Below, piece by piece: positions 46,103 through 53,773 of a stretch of 64,000 nt of DNA (position 1 is its first letter; each line of letters begins with the position of its first letter). The translations under genes and the position numbers were made by a program. The stretch lies in assembly GCF_031198435.1 (NCBI RefSeq), contig NZ_CP133548.1, positions 434,001 through 498,000 on the forward strand, read 5' to 3'. The notes under the pieces were generated by a model. It was not told where the DNA came from. It saw only the letters and a list, made by a program, of their open reading frames with translations, and made no database searches. The stretch comes from Pleionea litopenaei (lineage in GTDB: Bacteria; Pseudomonadota; Gammaproteobacteria; Enterobacterales; Kangiellaceae).

Positions 46103-46930
46103 ATGATAATTGAGTTAGTATCCCATTCCACTAATATCAACCCTCGAAATAGAGGGTTGAATTACGGTGATGGTTTTTTTTCCACAGGCAAGATCTCAAA
46201 TTCAAAATTAGAATTAATTGATAAACATTTAGCACGTCTAGAAACCAGTGCGAATCATTTAGGTTTTACTGATTTTGATGTTGATCAACTAGCGGAGTTT
46301 TTCACTCACCTATCTCTTCCGCTTTTTGGCGTAGGCAAGATACTCGTTACTCGCGATGGCGATGTTCGTGGATATGGAATTGGTCAAAAACAGACGACCC
46401 GTGTTTTTATTTTCATTGAACCAAAAGAATCTGATTGGTTTGATAGTTCTGCTCAGCGCATGATTATATGCAAAACTAACGCGAGTATTAATCCATCTCT
46501 CTCTAAAATAAAGCACTTGAATCGGTTAGATAACGTCTTAGCAAGAAACGAAGTGGTTGCACAGAACGCTGATGAGGGTGTTATGGTCGCTACTAAATAT
46601 TGCGAACAACAGTTAACGCCTCAACAATTTGTGGTCAGTGCAACGCAGGCGAATATTTTCGCGTTTATCGATGGTTGTTTTGTTACTCCAAAATTAGAAG
46701 CTTACGGAGTACAAGGAATTATTCGAAACCTTATTCTAGAAAATTTCAGTGACTGTCCGGTCATTGCTCGTGATCTTTATCTCTCGGAGCTGGCTCAAGC
46801 GGATGCAATTGTTCTAACAAATTGTTTAAGAGGGGTCGTTCCGGTAAACTTTCTTGAAGATAAACAATTGATTGGTAGCGAAATTGCTGAATCTTTATCA
46901 ACATGGCTAAATAAGAATAAACATGATTAA
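46103..46930 (+). CDS. pabC: Aminodeoxychorismate lyase PabC
   Basis: PabC releases 4-aminobenzoate from aminodeoxychorismate for folate synthesis. The 275-residue PLP enzyme of the branched-chain aminotransferase fold has RGLNYGDGFFSTG near the N-terminus, the PLP-binding Lys in IKHLNRLDNVLARNE, and LTNCLRGVVPV near the C-terminus. It is 12 bp after fabF and overlaps mltG by 8 bp, matching the acpP-fabF-pabC-mltG-tmk-holB order. Confidence 0.93.
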   Translation: MIIELVSHSTNINPRNRGLNYGDGFFSTGKISNSKLELIDKHLARLETSANHLGFTDFDVDQLAEFFTHLSLPLFGVGKILVTRDGDVRGYGIGQKQTTRVFIFIEPKESDWFDSSAQRMIICKTNASINPSLSKIKHLNRLDNVLARNEVVAQNADEGVMVATKYCEQQLTPQQFVVSATQANIFAFIDGCFVTPKLEAYGVQGIIRNLILENFSDCPVIARDLYLSELAQADAIVLTNCLRGVVPVNFLEDKQLIGSEIAESLSTWLNKNKHD

Positions 46931-47927
46931 AGCTCGATCTCTCGTTGGTTTGTTAACGTTAATTGTCATTATGACGATCAGTTGGTTTTACTTTTCTTAT
47001 CAACAGTTTTTGTCTGCGCCGATTGTTAAACAGCAATCTTTGGTTTTTGAAGTTAAAGCCGGTAGCGGTGCAAACGCTGTTTTGAGCCAACTTGTATCAG
47101 AAGAACTGACCTCTCAAGAATGGTTTGGTCGAATATTTCTAAAGCTTCATCCAGAGCTAACTCAAGTAAAAGCAGGTCGCTATTTGTTATCGCCTTCAAT
47201 GACAATTCACGATGTGTTTGAATTACTGGTCAGTGGTAAGCAAATTCAATACACCTTCACCATCGTTGAAGGATTAACTTTTAATCAAGTGGTTAGAATG
47301 TTGCTACAACATGGTGAAATTGATACCACCGATCTCAAGGGATTAAATGATAAACAAATATTCGAAGCGCTAGATCTCAAATACGATCATGCCGAAGGTG
47401 CGTTATTCGCTGATACTTATCATTTTCCAGCCGGATACAATGCCGCTGATCTTTTACGACGTTCGCACCAGCGCTTATTAGCAGTACTCGAAGAAGAATG
47501 GTCTGAGCGACAATCAAATTTGCCTTACCAAACGCCGTATCAAGCTCTAATCATGGCTTCGATAATAGAAAAGGAAACCGCGCTTGAATCAGAAAGAGCA
47601 ACCATTGCAGGTGTGTTTGTGAGACGTTTGCAGAAAAAGATGCGGTTACAAACGGACCCTACCGTCATTTATGGTATTGGTGAAAACTTCGATGGCAATA
47701 TTACTCGGAAACACCTTCGCACCGATACACCCTACAACACTTACACGCGACGCGGCTTACCACCAACACCAATTGCGATCGTCGGAAGAGAAGCGATTCA
47801 TGCGGCACTTAATCCTGAGCCTGGTAGCGCTCTATATTTCGTCGCCAAAGGTGACGGCAGTCATCAATTTAGTGATACACTTGAAGAACACAATCAAGCC
47901 GTAAAAAAATATCAATTAAAGCAGTAG
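46923..47927 (+). CDS. mltG: Endolytic murein transglycosylase MltG (YceG)
   Basis: MltG cleaves nascent peptidoglycan strands in the inner membrane. The 334-residue protein has an N-terminal membrane anchor (about residues 8-27), a LysM-like segment (about 45-110), and the YceG catalytic domain with the Glu in MASIIEKETALESERATIAG and the conserved LQTDPTVIYGIG and TPYNTYTRRGLPPTPI. It overlaps pabC by eight bases and is one base from tmk. Confidence 0.96.
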   Translation: MIKARSLVGLLTLIVIMTISWFYFSYQQFLSAPIVKQQSLVFEVKAGSGANAVLSQLVSEELTSQEWFGRIFLKLHPELTQVKAGRYLLSPSMTIHDVFELLVSGKQIQYTFTIVEGLTFNQVVRMLLQHGEIDTTDLKGLNDKQIFEALDLKYDHAEGALFADTYHFPAGYNAADLLRRSHQRLLAVLEEEWSERQSNLPYQTPYQALIMASIIEKETALESERATIAGVFVRRLQKKMRLQTDPTVIYGIGENFDGNITRKHLRTDTPYNTYTRRGLPPTPIAIVGREAIHAALNPEPGSALYFVAKGDGSHQFSDTLEEHNQAVKKYQLKQ

Positions 47928-47928
47928 C

Positions 47929-48558
47929 ATGAGCGCACAATTTATAACAATTGAAGGCAGTGAAGGTGGTGGAAAAACCACCAACTTAGAGTTGATGAAA
48001 ACCTTACTCGAAGACGCCGGTATTCCTTATGTCGTTACCCGTGAACCCGGTGGGACTGAGTTAGCGGAGCAACTTCGTGAGTTACTGTTAGCCTGCCGAG
48101 ATGAACCGGTAACGCCTCAGGCTGAGTTGTTATTAATGTTTGCAGCTCGATCTCAACATGTTGAGAACTTCATAAAGCCTGAACTGGCTAAAGGAAACTG
48201 GGTGATTTCTGATCGTTTTACCGATGCCACATTTGCTTATCAAGGAGGAGGGCGAAAACTTTCATGGCAATTAATCGAGGAGCTTGAATTAATAGCCATT
48301 GATGGATTTAAGCCAAACTTAACGTTACTTCTTGATCTCGACCCTAATATTGGTTTGGGTAGAGCTGCACAACGCGGAGAGTTCGATCGTTTTGAACAAG
48401 AAGAAATAGAATTTTTTAATCGCGTGCGTTCGGCGTATTTGCGGCGAATGCAAGAAGACGAACTACGGTTTATGCTGGTTGACGCAAGCCAGTCACTTGA
48501 AGATGTTCAGACATCGATCACTAAGCAGTTTAATGCTTTTCTAGAACAACATAGGTAA
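47929..48558 (+). CDS. tmk: Thymidylate kinase
   Basis: Tmk phosphorylates dTMP to dTDP. The 209-residue protein has the P-loop EGSEGGGKTT, the DR(E)PGG-type motif TREPGGTELAEQLR, and ISDRFTDATFAYQGGGRKLS. The LID region is RAAQRGEFDRFEQE. The stop shares one base with the holB start. Confidence 0.97.
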   Translation: MSAQFITIEGSEGGGKTTNLELMKTLLEDAGIPYVVTREPGGTELAEQLRELLLACRDEPVTPQAELLLMFAARSQHVENFIKPELAKGNWVISDRFTDATFAYQGGGRKLSWQLIEELELIAIDGFKPNLTLLLDLDPNIGLGRAAQRGEFDRFEQEEIEFFNRVRSAYLRRMQEDELRFMLVDASQSLEDVQTSITKQFNAFLEQHR

Positions 48559-49538
48559 TGCCAGTGTACGTGTGGCAAGAAGAAGCATTTAATAGTCTAG
48601 TTAAAGCGCGGCAAAGTCAGCGCTTACCGCATGCACTATTGTTAACCAGCAAGGCAGGCTATGGCGCAGACACATGGTTGCATGAGGCGTCTCAATGGGT
48701 TTTATGCGCAGCGCCAACTGCTAAGGGTGCTTGCCATTCATGCCGTTCTTGTCAGCTCTTCGTTGCGCAAAATCATCCTGATTATTATTGGATAGAGACT
48801 GCGGAAGATAAAAAACAAATCTCTATATCTCAGATCAGAGAACTCTCCAGTAATTTAACGGAAACGGCAGCCGTGTCAACCTGGCGATTAGCGGTTATTT
48901 TTCAAGCGGAGAAAATGACGATTGCTGGGTATAACGCTTTGTTAAAAACATTAGAAGAACCTGGCGATGACGTTTTATTGATGCTGTATACTGCCGAACG
49001 AAACAGTTTACCTGCAACCATCATCAGTCGCTGCCAACACCTCCATTTAGATAATGACGACGTCAATGTGAGTCGCCAATGGCTCACCCAAGAGTGTCCA
49101 GAGGCTAGCCCAGATGAACTTAATTTGGCACTAGCATTGACTCACAACGCTCCCTTGGCAGCAAAAGCCATGCTTGAGGCAGGGGAAATCGAAGCCTACA
49201 AACAGGCTATTCAGGTGCTTGTAGACGTCGGCCTGTCAAAACGACCGTTTTGGGAAGCTCAACACTCTGGAATTGATGACCAATCGTTTCTTCAATCTTG
49301 GGAGTTTTTATGCAGTCAAGTGATCAAGTTGCGTCAAAATGCTCCTGTTTCCGTGCCTGCTCTACAAAATTTAATCGGTTCGCTTGCAGAACTTGCCAAT
49401 GTACAGCTATTATTCAAGCTTAGAGATGAAATTTTGTTTCAACTCAAGCAGTTAAAAGAGGGAGTTAGTTTGAATTTGAATATGCAAACTGACGCGCTCG
49501 CAAAGCAGTGGCAGCAAGCATTTCAAATTAGGCGTTAA
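48558..49538 (+). CDS. holB: DNA polymerase III subunit delta'
   Basis: HolB is the delta-prime subunit of the clamp loader. The 326-residue protein starts WQEEAFNSLVKARQSQRLPH and has the zinc-binding cysteines CAAP..CHSCRSCQL (about residues 51-72), the family SRC motif in ISRCQHL, and LLKTLEEPGDDVLLML. It lacks a functional Walker A lysine, as delta-prime normally does. It is followed by 209 bp that hold a tandem repeat. Confidence 0.96.
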   Translation: MPVYVWQEEAFNSLVKARQSQRLPHALLLTSKAGYGADTWLHEASQWVLCAAPTAKGACHSCRSCQLFVAQNHPDYYWIETAEDKKQISISQIRELSSNLTETAAVSTWRLAVIFQAEKMTIAGYNALLKTLEEPGDDVLLMLYTAERNSLPATIISRCQHLHLDNDDVNVSRQWLTQECPEASPDELNLALALTHNAPLAAKAMLEAGEIEAYKQAIQVLVDVGLSKRPFWEAQHSGIDDQSFLQSWEFLCSQVIKLRQNAPVSVPALQNLIGSLAELANVQLLFKLRDEILFQLKQLKEGVSLNLNMQTDALAKQWQQAFQIRR

Positions 49539-49552
49539 AGCCGACTTTAGCA

Positions 49553-49632
49553 TTTGAAAGCGGCACCTTTTGAGAGCTGTAACCGTTGAGAACTACGACC
49601 TTTGAGAGCTGTAACCTTTGACTGGCAAGGCC
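49553..49632 (+). repeat. 16-bp tandem repeat array between holB and pilZ
   Basis: Five units of 16 bp run from 49553 to 49632. Units 49569-49584 and 49601-49616 are identical (TTTGAGAGCTGTAACC). The units between and around them (49553, 49585, 49617) are diverged versions keeping TTTGA/GTTGA at the start and ACC/GCC at the end. The array is 14 bp after the holB stop and about 115 bp before pilZ. Confidence 0.75.
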
Positions 49633-49747
49633 TTGGGCAATTTTGTAGGTAATGATCCGATACAATCTGCGAAGTAATGAGATGTGTTACGAAGGCTAGG
49701 TCATTTTAACGTTTGAAATATAAGAACATAGGTAACTGAGTAAAACG

Positions 49748-50107
49748 ATGTCGACGCAACCGAAAGCCGCTCCAAGACACGGTATTCTGTCTTTGACGAT
49801 CAAAGACAAAGCGGTTTTGTACGCTGCCTATATGCCGTTCGTTCAAAACGGTGGTCTTTTTATTCCAACTCATAAGCAATACAGTCTTGGCGACGAAGTT
49901 TTCATGTTATTGTCGCTTATGGACGAGAAAGAAAAAATTCCAGTGGCGGGCAAAATTATCTGGATAACGCCCAAAGGCGCACAAGGAAACAAAGCAACCG
50001 GAATTGGAGTCCAGTTTTCAAATCAAGACAATGGTCAAGCACGTACCAAAATTGAGACTTATTTAGCTGGAACACTAAATTCCGAGCGCTCCACACACAC
50101 AATGTAA
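49748..50107 (+). CDS. pilZ: Type IV pilus PilZ protein
   Basis: The 119-residue single-domain protein lies between holB and a TatD gene, the position of the founding Pseudomonas pilZ, needed for type IV pilus assembly. The fold is seen in FVQNGGLFIPTHKQYSLGDEVFMLLSL and KIIWITPKGAQGNKATGIGVQF. It lacks the RxxxR and (D/N)xSxxG c-di-GMP-binding motifs, like true PilZ, so it probably acts by protein contacts and not as a c-di-GMP sensor. Confidence 0.9.
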   Translation: MSTQPKAAPRHGILSLTIKDKAVLYAAYMPFVQNGGLFIPTHKQYSLGDEVFMLLSLMDEKEKIPVAGKIIWITPKGAQGNKATGIGVQFSNQDNGQARTKIETYLAGTLNSERSTHTM

Positions 50108-50117
50108 CCTTTGATTC

Positions 50118-50921
50118 ATGCTTATTGACTCTCATTGCCACTTAGATCGAGTGGACTTATCTGATTTTAATGGAAACTTAGAGAACGCACTCAACTACGC
50201 TGAGCAGTGTGGTGTGAAAGGGTTTCTATGCATTGCAACGGATCGTGACAACGTAGCCGCAGTTCGTAAAATTGCACAGCAAGACGCAAGAGTGCATTGT
50301 TCTGTGGGTTTACATCCGCTGTCGAAAGAGTTAGATACAACCGACTTATTCAATTATTTACTGACACAAAGTAATGCAGATGAAGTCGTCGCTATTGGCG
50401 AAACAGGACTCGATGGCTTCTACGCTAAAGAAACGATCCCGGCGCAATTGGAGTCTTTTCTAGTTCATTTTGAAGCCGCTAAACAGCAGCAATTGCCTTT
50501 GGTGATTCATACTCGTGAGGCACGTCAACAAACTTTAGATTTAATCTTATCGGACCCTCGTGAAAATGCCGGTGTATTGCATTGTTTTACGGAGGACTGG
50601 GAGATGGCAAAGCTTGCTATAGATGCCGGTTATTTTGTGTCTATTTCTGGAATCGTGACGTTTAAGCAAGCAGAAAATGTGCGAGAGATGGCACGGAAAA
50701 TTCCTCTGGATCGATTATTAGTGGAAACCGACTCTCCATACTTATCGCCGGTACCTTATCGGGGTAAGCCGTGCCAGCCTGCCTACACTAGAAATACTGC
50801 AGAATTTTTAGCCGAACTTCGGGGCGAGTCTTTCGAGCTGCTAGCAGAACAAACGACGAAAAACTATTTTCAACTCTTTGCCAAGGCCAAGCGGCATGAA
50901 GCGACTCGCACTGCAATGTGA
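50118..50921 (+). CDS. TatD-family metal-dependent hydrolase (YcfH type)
   Basis: The 267-residue TIM-barrel hydrolase has the metal ligands HxH in DSHCHLDRVD, Glu in IGETGLDGFYA, His in VIHTREARQQ, His in LHCFTEDWEM, and Asp in VETDSPYLSP. Family members are 3'-5' exonucleases/deoxyribonucleases. The substrate in vivo is uncertain. It is ten bases after pilZ, as in Pseudomonas and E. coli (holB-pilZ/ycfH). Its 3' end overlaps the tyrR-like gene by 26 bases. Confidence 0.92.
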   Translation: MLIDSHCHLDRVDLSDFNGNLENALNYAEQCGVKGFLCIATDRDNVAAVRKIAQQDARVHCSVGLHPLSKELDTTDLFNYLLTQSNADEVVAIGETGLDGFYAKETIPAQLESFLVHFEAAKQQQLPLVIHTREARQQTLDLILSDPRENAGVLHCFTEDWEMAKLAIDAGYFVSISGIVTFKQAENVREMARKIPLDRLLVETDSPYLSPVPYRGKPCQPAYTRNTAEFLAELRGESFELLAEQTTKNYFQLFAKAKRHEATRTAM

Positions 50922-52422
50922 AGATCGTCTTGGTGTTGTACAAGATGTGGTCTCTTTAATTACTGAGCAGAAAATAGACTTACGTGGTATTGAGTTAACT
51001 GATAAACAATTGTTTCTGCGTCTAAAAGTTTCCGAAAGCATCGCTAAGCAACTGTCAGCCGATCTTTTAACAATCGCTGGTATTCATAAGGTTCATGACG
51101 TTTCGTTAATGCCGTCAGAGCGTGAACATCAAGAGCTGAAGCGTTTGATGGATCATTTTCCTGAAGCGGTCGCATCGATTGATCGTCAAGGGCTTTTGGT
51201 AAGTGCAAACCAAGGGTTTTACCAGCAAATAGAACAGCTGGGAGTGACATCACAAGCCATCGATCAATTGATCGATCAGCAGCATTTGAACGAGTTATTT
51301 CGACAGCTCGATGCCCATAGAAGCGCTGAGTTGACCTTAACCAAGCAGCAACGCACCTTGTACATTGAAGCCATCGCGACTGCCACTGGTGATAACGGGC
51401 GAGTAGAGCATGCGTTAGTAATCTTACGTGTTCCCTCTGAAATGGTCTCGAAACTAGAACATTGGAATCGAGATCGATCAATCCCATTTGCGCATTTAGT
51501 TGCGAGTTCTCAGGTCATGAAACAGCTGTGTAAAGAAGCTCAGCGCTTTGCGACTTTAAACGAACCATTGCTGATTGAAGGCGAAACGGGCACCGGTAAA
51601 GAGGTGTTTGCGCGGGCAACACATATCGCTCGTTCTCCTGATAAACCCTTTTTAGCACTTAACTGCGCGTCGCTTCCGGATAGTGCAGCCGAAAACGAGT
51701 TGTTTGGCTTTATCGACTCTACCAATAAATCTGCGAAACCGGGTTTAATAGAACTTGCAGAAGGGGGAACGCTGTACTTCGATGAAATTGGTGAGATGTC
51801 TCCTTATCTGCAAGTTAAGTTACTTCGTTTTTTAGAAACGGGTCGCTTTAGAAAAGTGGGTAGTGAACGAGAAGTCGCCATTCAAGTAAAGGTGATTGCA
51901 TCGACCCAAAGAAATCTAAAAGCCTTGTGCAAGCAGGGCAGTTTTCGAGAAGATCTTTACTATCGATTAAATGTTCTAAATTTGGTTCTACCACCATTGC
52001 GCTCTCGCAGAGACGATATCATCCCACTGGCCAATCACTTTCTCGAGTTAGGGTGCAAACGTCTCGATCGATCATTAGTTACCATGAGCAAGCGAGCACA
52101 ATTGGTTTTAGCCCGCTATAACTGGCCTGGGAACATACGAGAGCTAGAGAATATTATTTTTCGTGGTTTGTCGAAAGTAAGCGGAACGCAACTATCGACT
52201 CGACATCTCAATATGCCGATGCTGCGCTCACTGGATATAGAGTTGATCGCTGGCGACGATGATTTGTCCCACAAGGAGATCATGAAAAACTTTGAGCGAC
52301 AGTTACTGGAGTATCTGTACCCTCTGTATCCGAGCAGTCGTCGACTGGCAGAAAAACTTCACCTCTCACATACCTCAATTGCTAATAAACTTCGCGAGTT
52401 TGGGTTAGAGCAATCCAATTAA
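50896..52422 (+). CDS. tyrR: TyrR/PhhR-family aromatic amino-acid regulator
   Basis: This regulator of aromatic amino-acid metabolism has about 508 residues from ATG 50896. It comprises an ACT domain starting LALQCEDRLGVVQDVVSLIT (about 1-75), a PAS domain (about 80-190), an AAA+ domain with Walker A GETGTGKE and YFDEIGEMSPYL, and a C-terminal helix-turn-helix (SSRRLAEKLHLSHTSIANKL). The GAFTGA loop that contacts sigma-54 is missing (ELFGFIDSTNKSAKPG in its place), as in TyrR, which acts on sigma-70 promoters. It sits directly upstream of two TyrR boxes and the hpd operon. An in-frame TTG at 50878 is unlikely. Confidence 0.92.
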   Translation: MKRLALQCEDRLGVVQDVVSLITEQKIDLRGIELTDKQLFLRLKVSESIAKQLSADLLTIAGIHKVHDVSLMPSEREHQELKRLMDHFPEAVASIDRQGLLVSANQGFYQQIEQLGVTSQAIDQLIDQQHLNELFRQLDAHRSAELTLTKQQRTLYIEAIATATGDNGRVEHALVILRVPSEMVSKLEHWNRDRSIPFAHLVASSQVMKQLCKEAQRFATLNEPLLIEGETGTGKEVFARATHIARSPDKPFLALNCASLPDSAAENELFGFIDSTNKSAKPGLIELAEGGTLYFDEIGEMSPYLQVKLLRFLETGRFRKVGSEREVAIQVKVIASTQRNLKALCKQGSFREDLYYRLNVLNLVLPPLRSRRDDIIPLANHFLELGCKRLDRSLVTMSKRAQLVLARYNWPGNIRELENIIFRGLSKVSGTQLSTRHLNMPMLRSLDIELIAGDDDLSHKEIMKNFERQLLEYLYPLYPSSRRLAEKLHLSHTSIANKLREFGLEQSN

Positions 52423-52440
52423 CAACCTTTGGTTATTAGG

Positions 52441-52458
52441 TGTAAAAAAATATTTACA
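52441..52458 (+). promoter_or_regulatory. TyrR box 1
   Basis: TGTAAA (52441-52446), six bases, TTTACA (52453-52458): a perfect match to the established TyrR/PhhR operator TGTAAA-N6-TTTACA. It lies 18 bp past the tyrR stop codon and about 168 bp upstream of the predicted hpd transcription start. Confidence 0.85.
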
Positions 52459-52513
52459 CTTAATTCAACGCCAAGTTATTCAAAAATAAGCAGTATTTTG
52501 AATTCTACTTACC

Positions 52514-52531
52514 TGTAAATAAATCTTTACA
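52514..52531 (+). promoter_or_regulatory. TyrR box 2
   Basis: TGTAAA (52514-52519), six bases, TTTACA (52526-52531): a second perfect TyrR operator. It is 73 bp from the first, close to seven helical turns, so both sites face the same side of the DNA. It is centred about 95 bp upstream of the predicted hpd transcription start. Confidence 0.85.
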
Positions 52532-52605
52532 AAAATCAAGTCGGGTAGCCTGGCTAATCTATTAAGTACTTTTAATTCAATGATTTAAAAAAACTTTTTA
52601 TTCCG

Positions 52606-52611
52606 TATAAT
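52606..52611 (+). promoter_or_regulatory. -10 element of the hpd operon promoter
   Basis: TATAAT at 52606-52611 is a consensus -10, 55 bp before the hpd ATG. The -35 region (about 52583-52588, ATTTAA) is poor, which fits a promoter that depends on an activator such as the TyrR-like protein bound upstream. Confidence 0.6.
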
Positions 52612-52666
52612 AGTGCTCATCCAGTGCGTAATTGCACGTTAATTAAACGCTTAAGAGGTTTTCATC

Positions 52667-53746
52667 ATGGACAATCATCAAGAAATTAACCCATTAGGTA
52701 CTGACGGTTTTGAGTTTGTTGAATATTCGGCTCCCGATGCAGAAGGAATCGAAAAACTACAAAATCTTTTTTCACTGCTTGGATTCACGCCCATTGCGAA
52801 GCATAAGCGCAAAGACGTAACTTTATATCGTCAAGGTGATGTTAATTTTCTGATCAATGCAGATCAAGGCACTTACTTTCATGAGTTTTCTAAAGCTCAT
52901 GGGCCATGCGCATGCGCGATGGCTTTTCGGGTCGGCGATGCTCAAGCTGCGTTTGAATACGCAGTAAAGCAAGGCGCAACGCCCTTCGATAAAGCGGATA
53001 TAGCCGACGGTGAGTTATCAGTGCCAGCAGTTTACGGTATCGGCGACTCGGTCTTGTACTTTGTCGACCAGTATGGCGATAACACGATTTATGACCATGA
53101 TTTTGAATACTTCGAAGGCGTCGATAAGCATCCTACTGGTGTTGGTCTCTACGAACTTGATCATTTAACCCATAACGTAATGCGCGGCAATATGGATAAA
53201 TGGGCTGGATTTTACGAAAATATTGGGAATTTCCGAGAAATTCGTTACTTCGATATTGAGGGCAAGTTAACGGGACTAGTGTCTCGCGCCATGACGGCTC
53301 CCTGTGGAAAAATTCGCATTCCAATTAATGAGTCATCAGACGATAAATCGCAAATTGAAGAGTATCTCAGAGAGTATCAAGGTGAAGGCATTCAACACAT
53401 TGCATTAACCACTGATAATATCTATCAAACAGTGCGTTCTTTACGTGAAATGGGCATGGACTTTATGCCAACGCCAGACACCTATTATGAAAAGATCAAT
53501 GGGCGCGTACCTGGACATGAAGAAAACGTTCAAGAACTTGCTGATTTGCGAATTCTCATTGATGGTGCTCCGGTAGAGGGTGATGGTATTCTATTGCAAA
53601 TCTTCACTCAGACAGTGATTGGCCCAATCTTCTTTGAGATTATTCAGCGAAAAGGCAACCAAGGTTTTGGTGAAGGAAACTTTAAAGCGTTATTCGAATC
53701 AATCGAAGAAGACCAAATCCGTCGTGGCGTTATCAGCGCGGATTAA
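52667..53746 (+). CDS. hpd: 4-hydroxyphenylpyruvate dioxygenase
   Basis: HPD converts 4-hydroxyphenylpyruvate to homogentisate. The 359-residue vicinal-oxygen-chelate enzyme shows its three Fe(II) ligands: His in ELDHLTHNVMRG, His in EGIQHIALTTDNI and Glu in FFEIIQRKGNQGFGEGN. GAGG at 52653-52656 serves the ATG. It is first in an operon with hmgA and fahA, downstream of two TyrR boxes. Confidence 0.97.
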   Translation: MDNHQEINPLGTDGFEFVEYSAPDAEGIEKLQNLFSLLGFTPIAKHKRKDVTLYRQGDVNFLINADQGTYFHEFSKAHGPCACAMAFRVGDAQAAFEYAVKQGATPFDKADIADGELSVPAVYGIGDSVLYFVDQYGDNTIYDHDFEYFEGVDKHPTGVGLYELDHLTHNVMRGNMDKWAGFYENIGNFREIRYFDIEGKLTGLVSRAMTAPCGKIRIPINESSDDKSQIEEYLREYQGEGIQHIALTTDNIYQTVRSLREMGMDFMPTPDTYYEKINGRVPGHEENVQELADLRILIDGAPVEGDGILLQIFTQTVIGPIFFEIIQRKGNQGFGEGNFKALFESIEEDQIRRGVISAD

Positions 53747-53773
53747 TCGTCGTTCTTTTTAAAGGAGCATCAA

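Noticed and set aside
51044-51487. 147-residue minus-strand frame inside the tyrR-like gene
   Set aside because: Shadow frame; the plus-strand reading has clear ACT and PAS domains.
52423-52440. Terminator after tyrR
   Set aside because: AACC/GGTT is only a 4-bp stem without a T tract.
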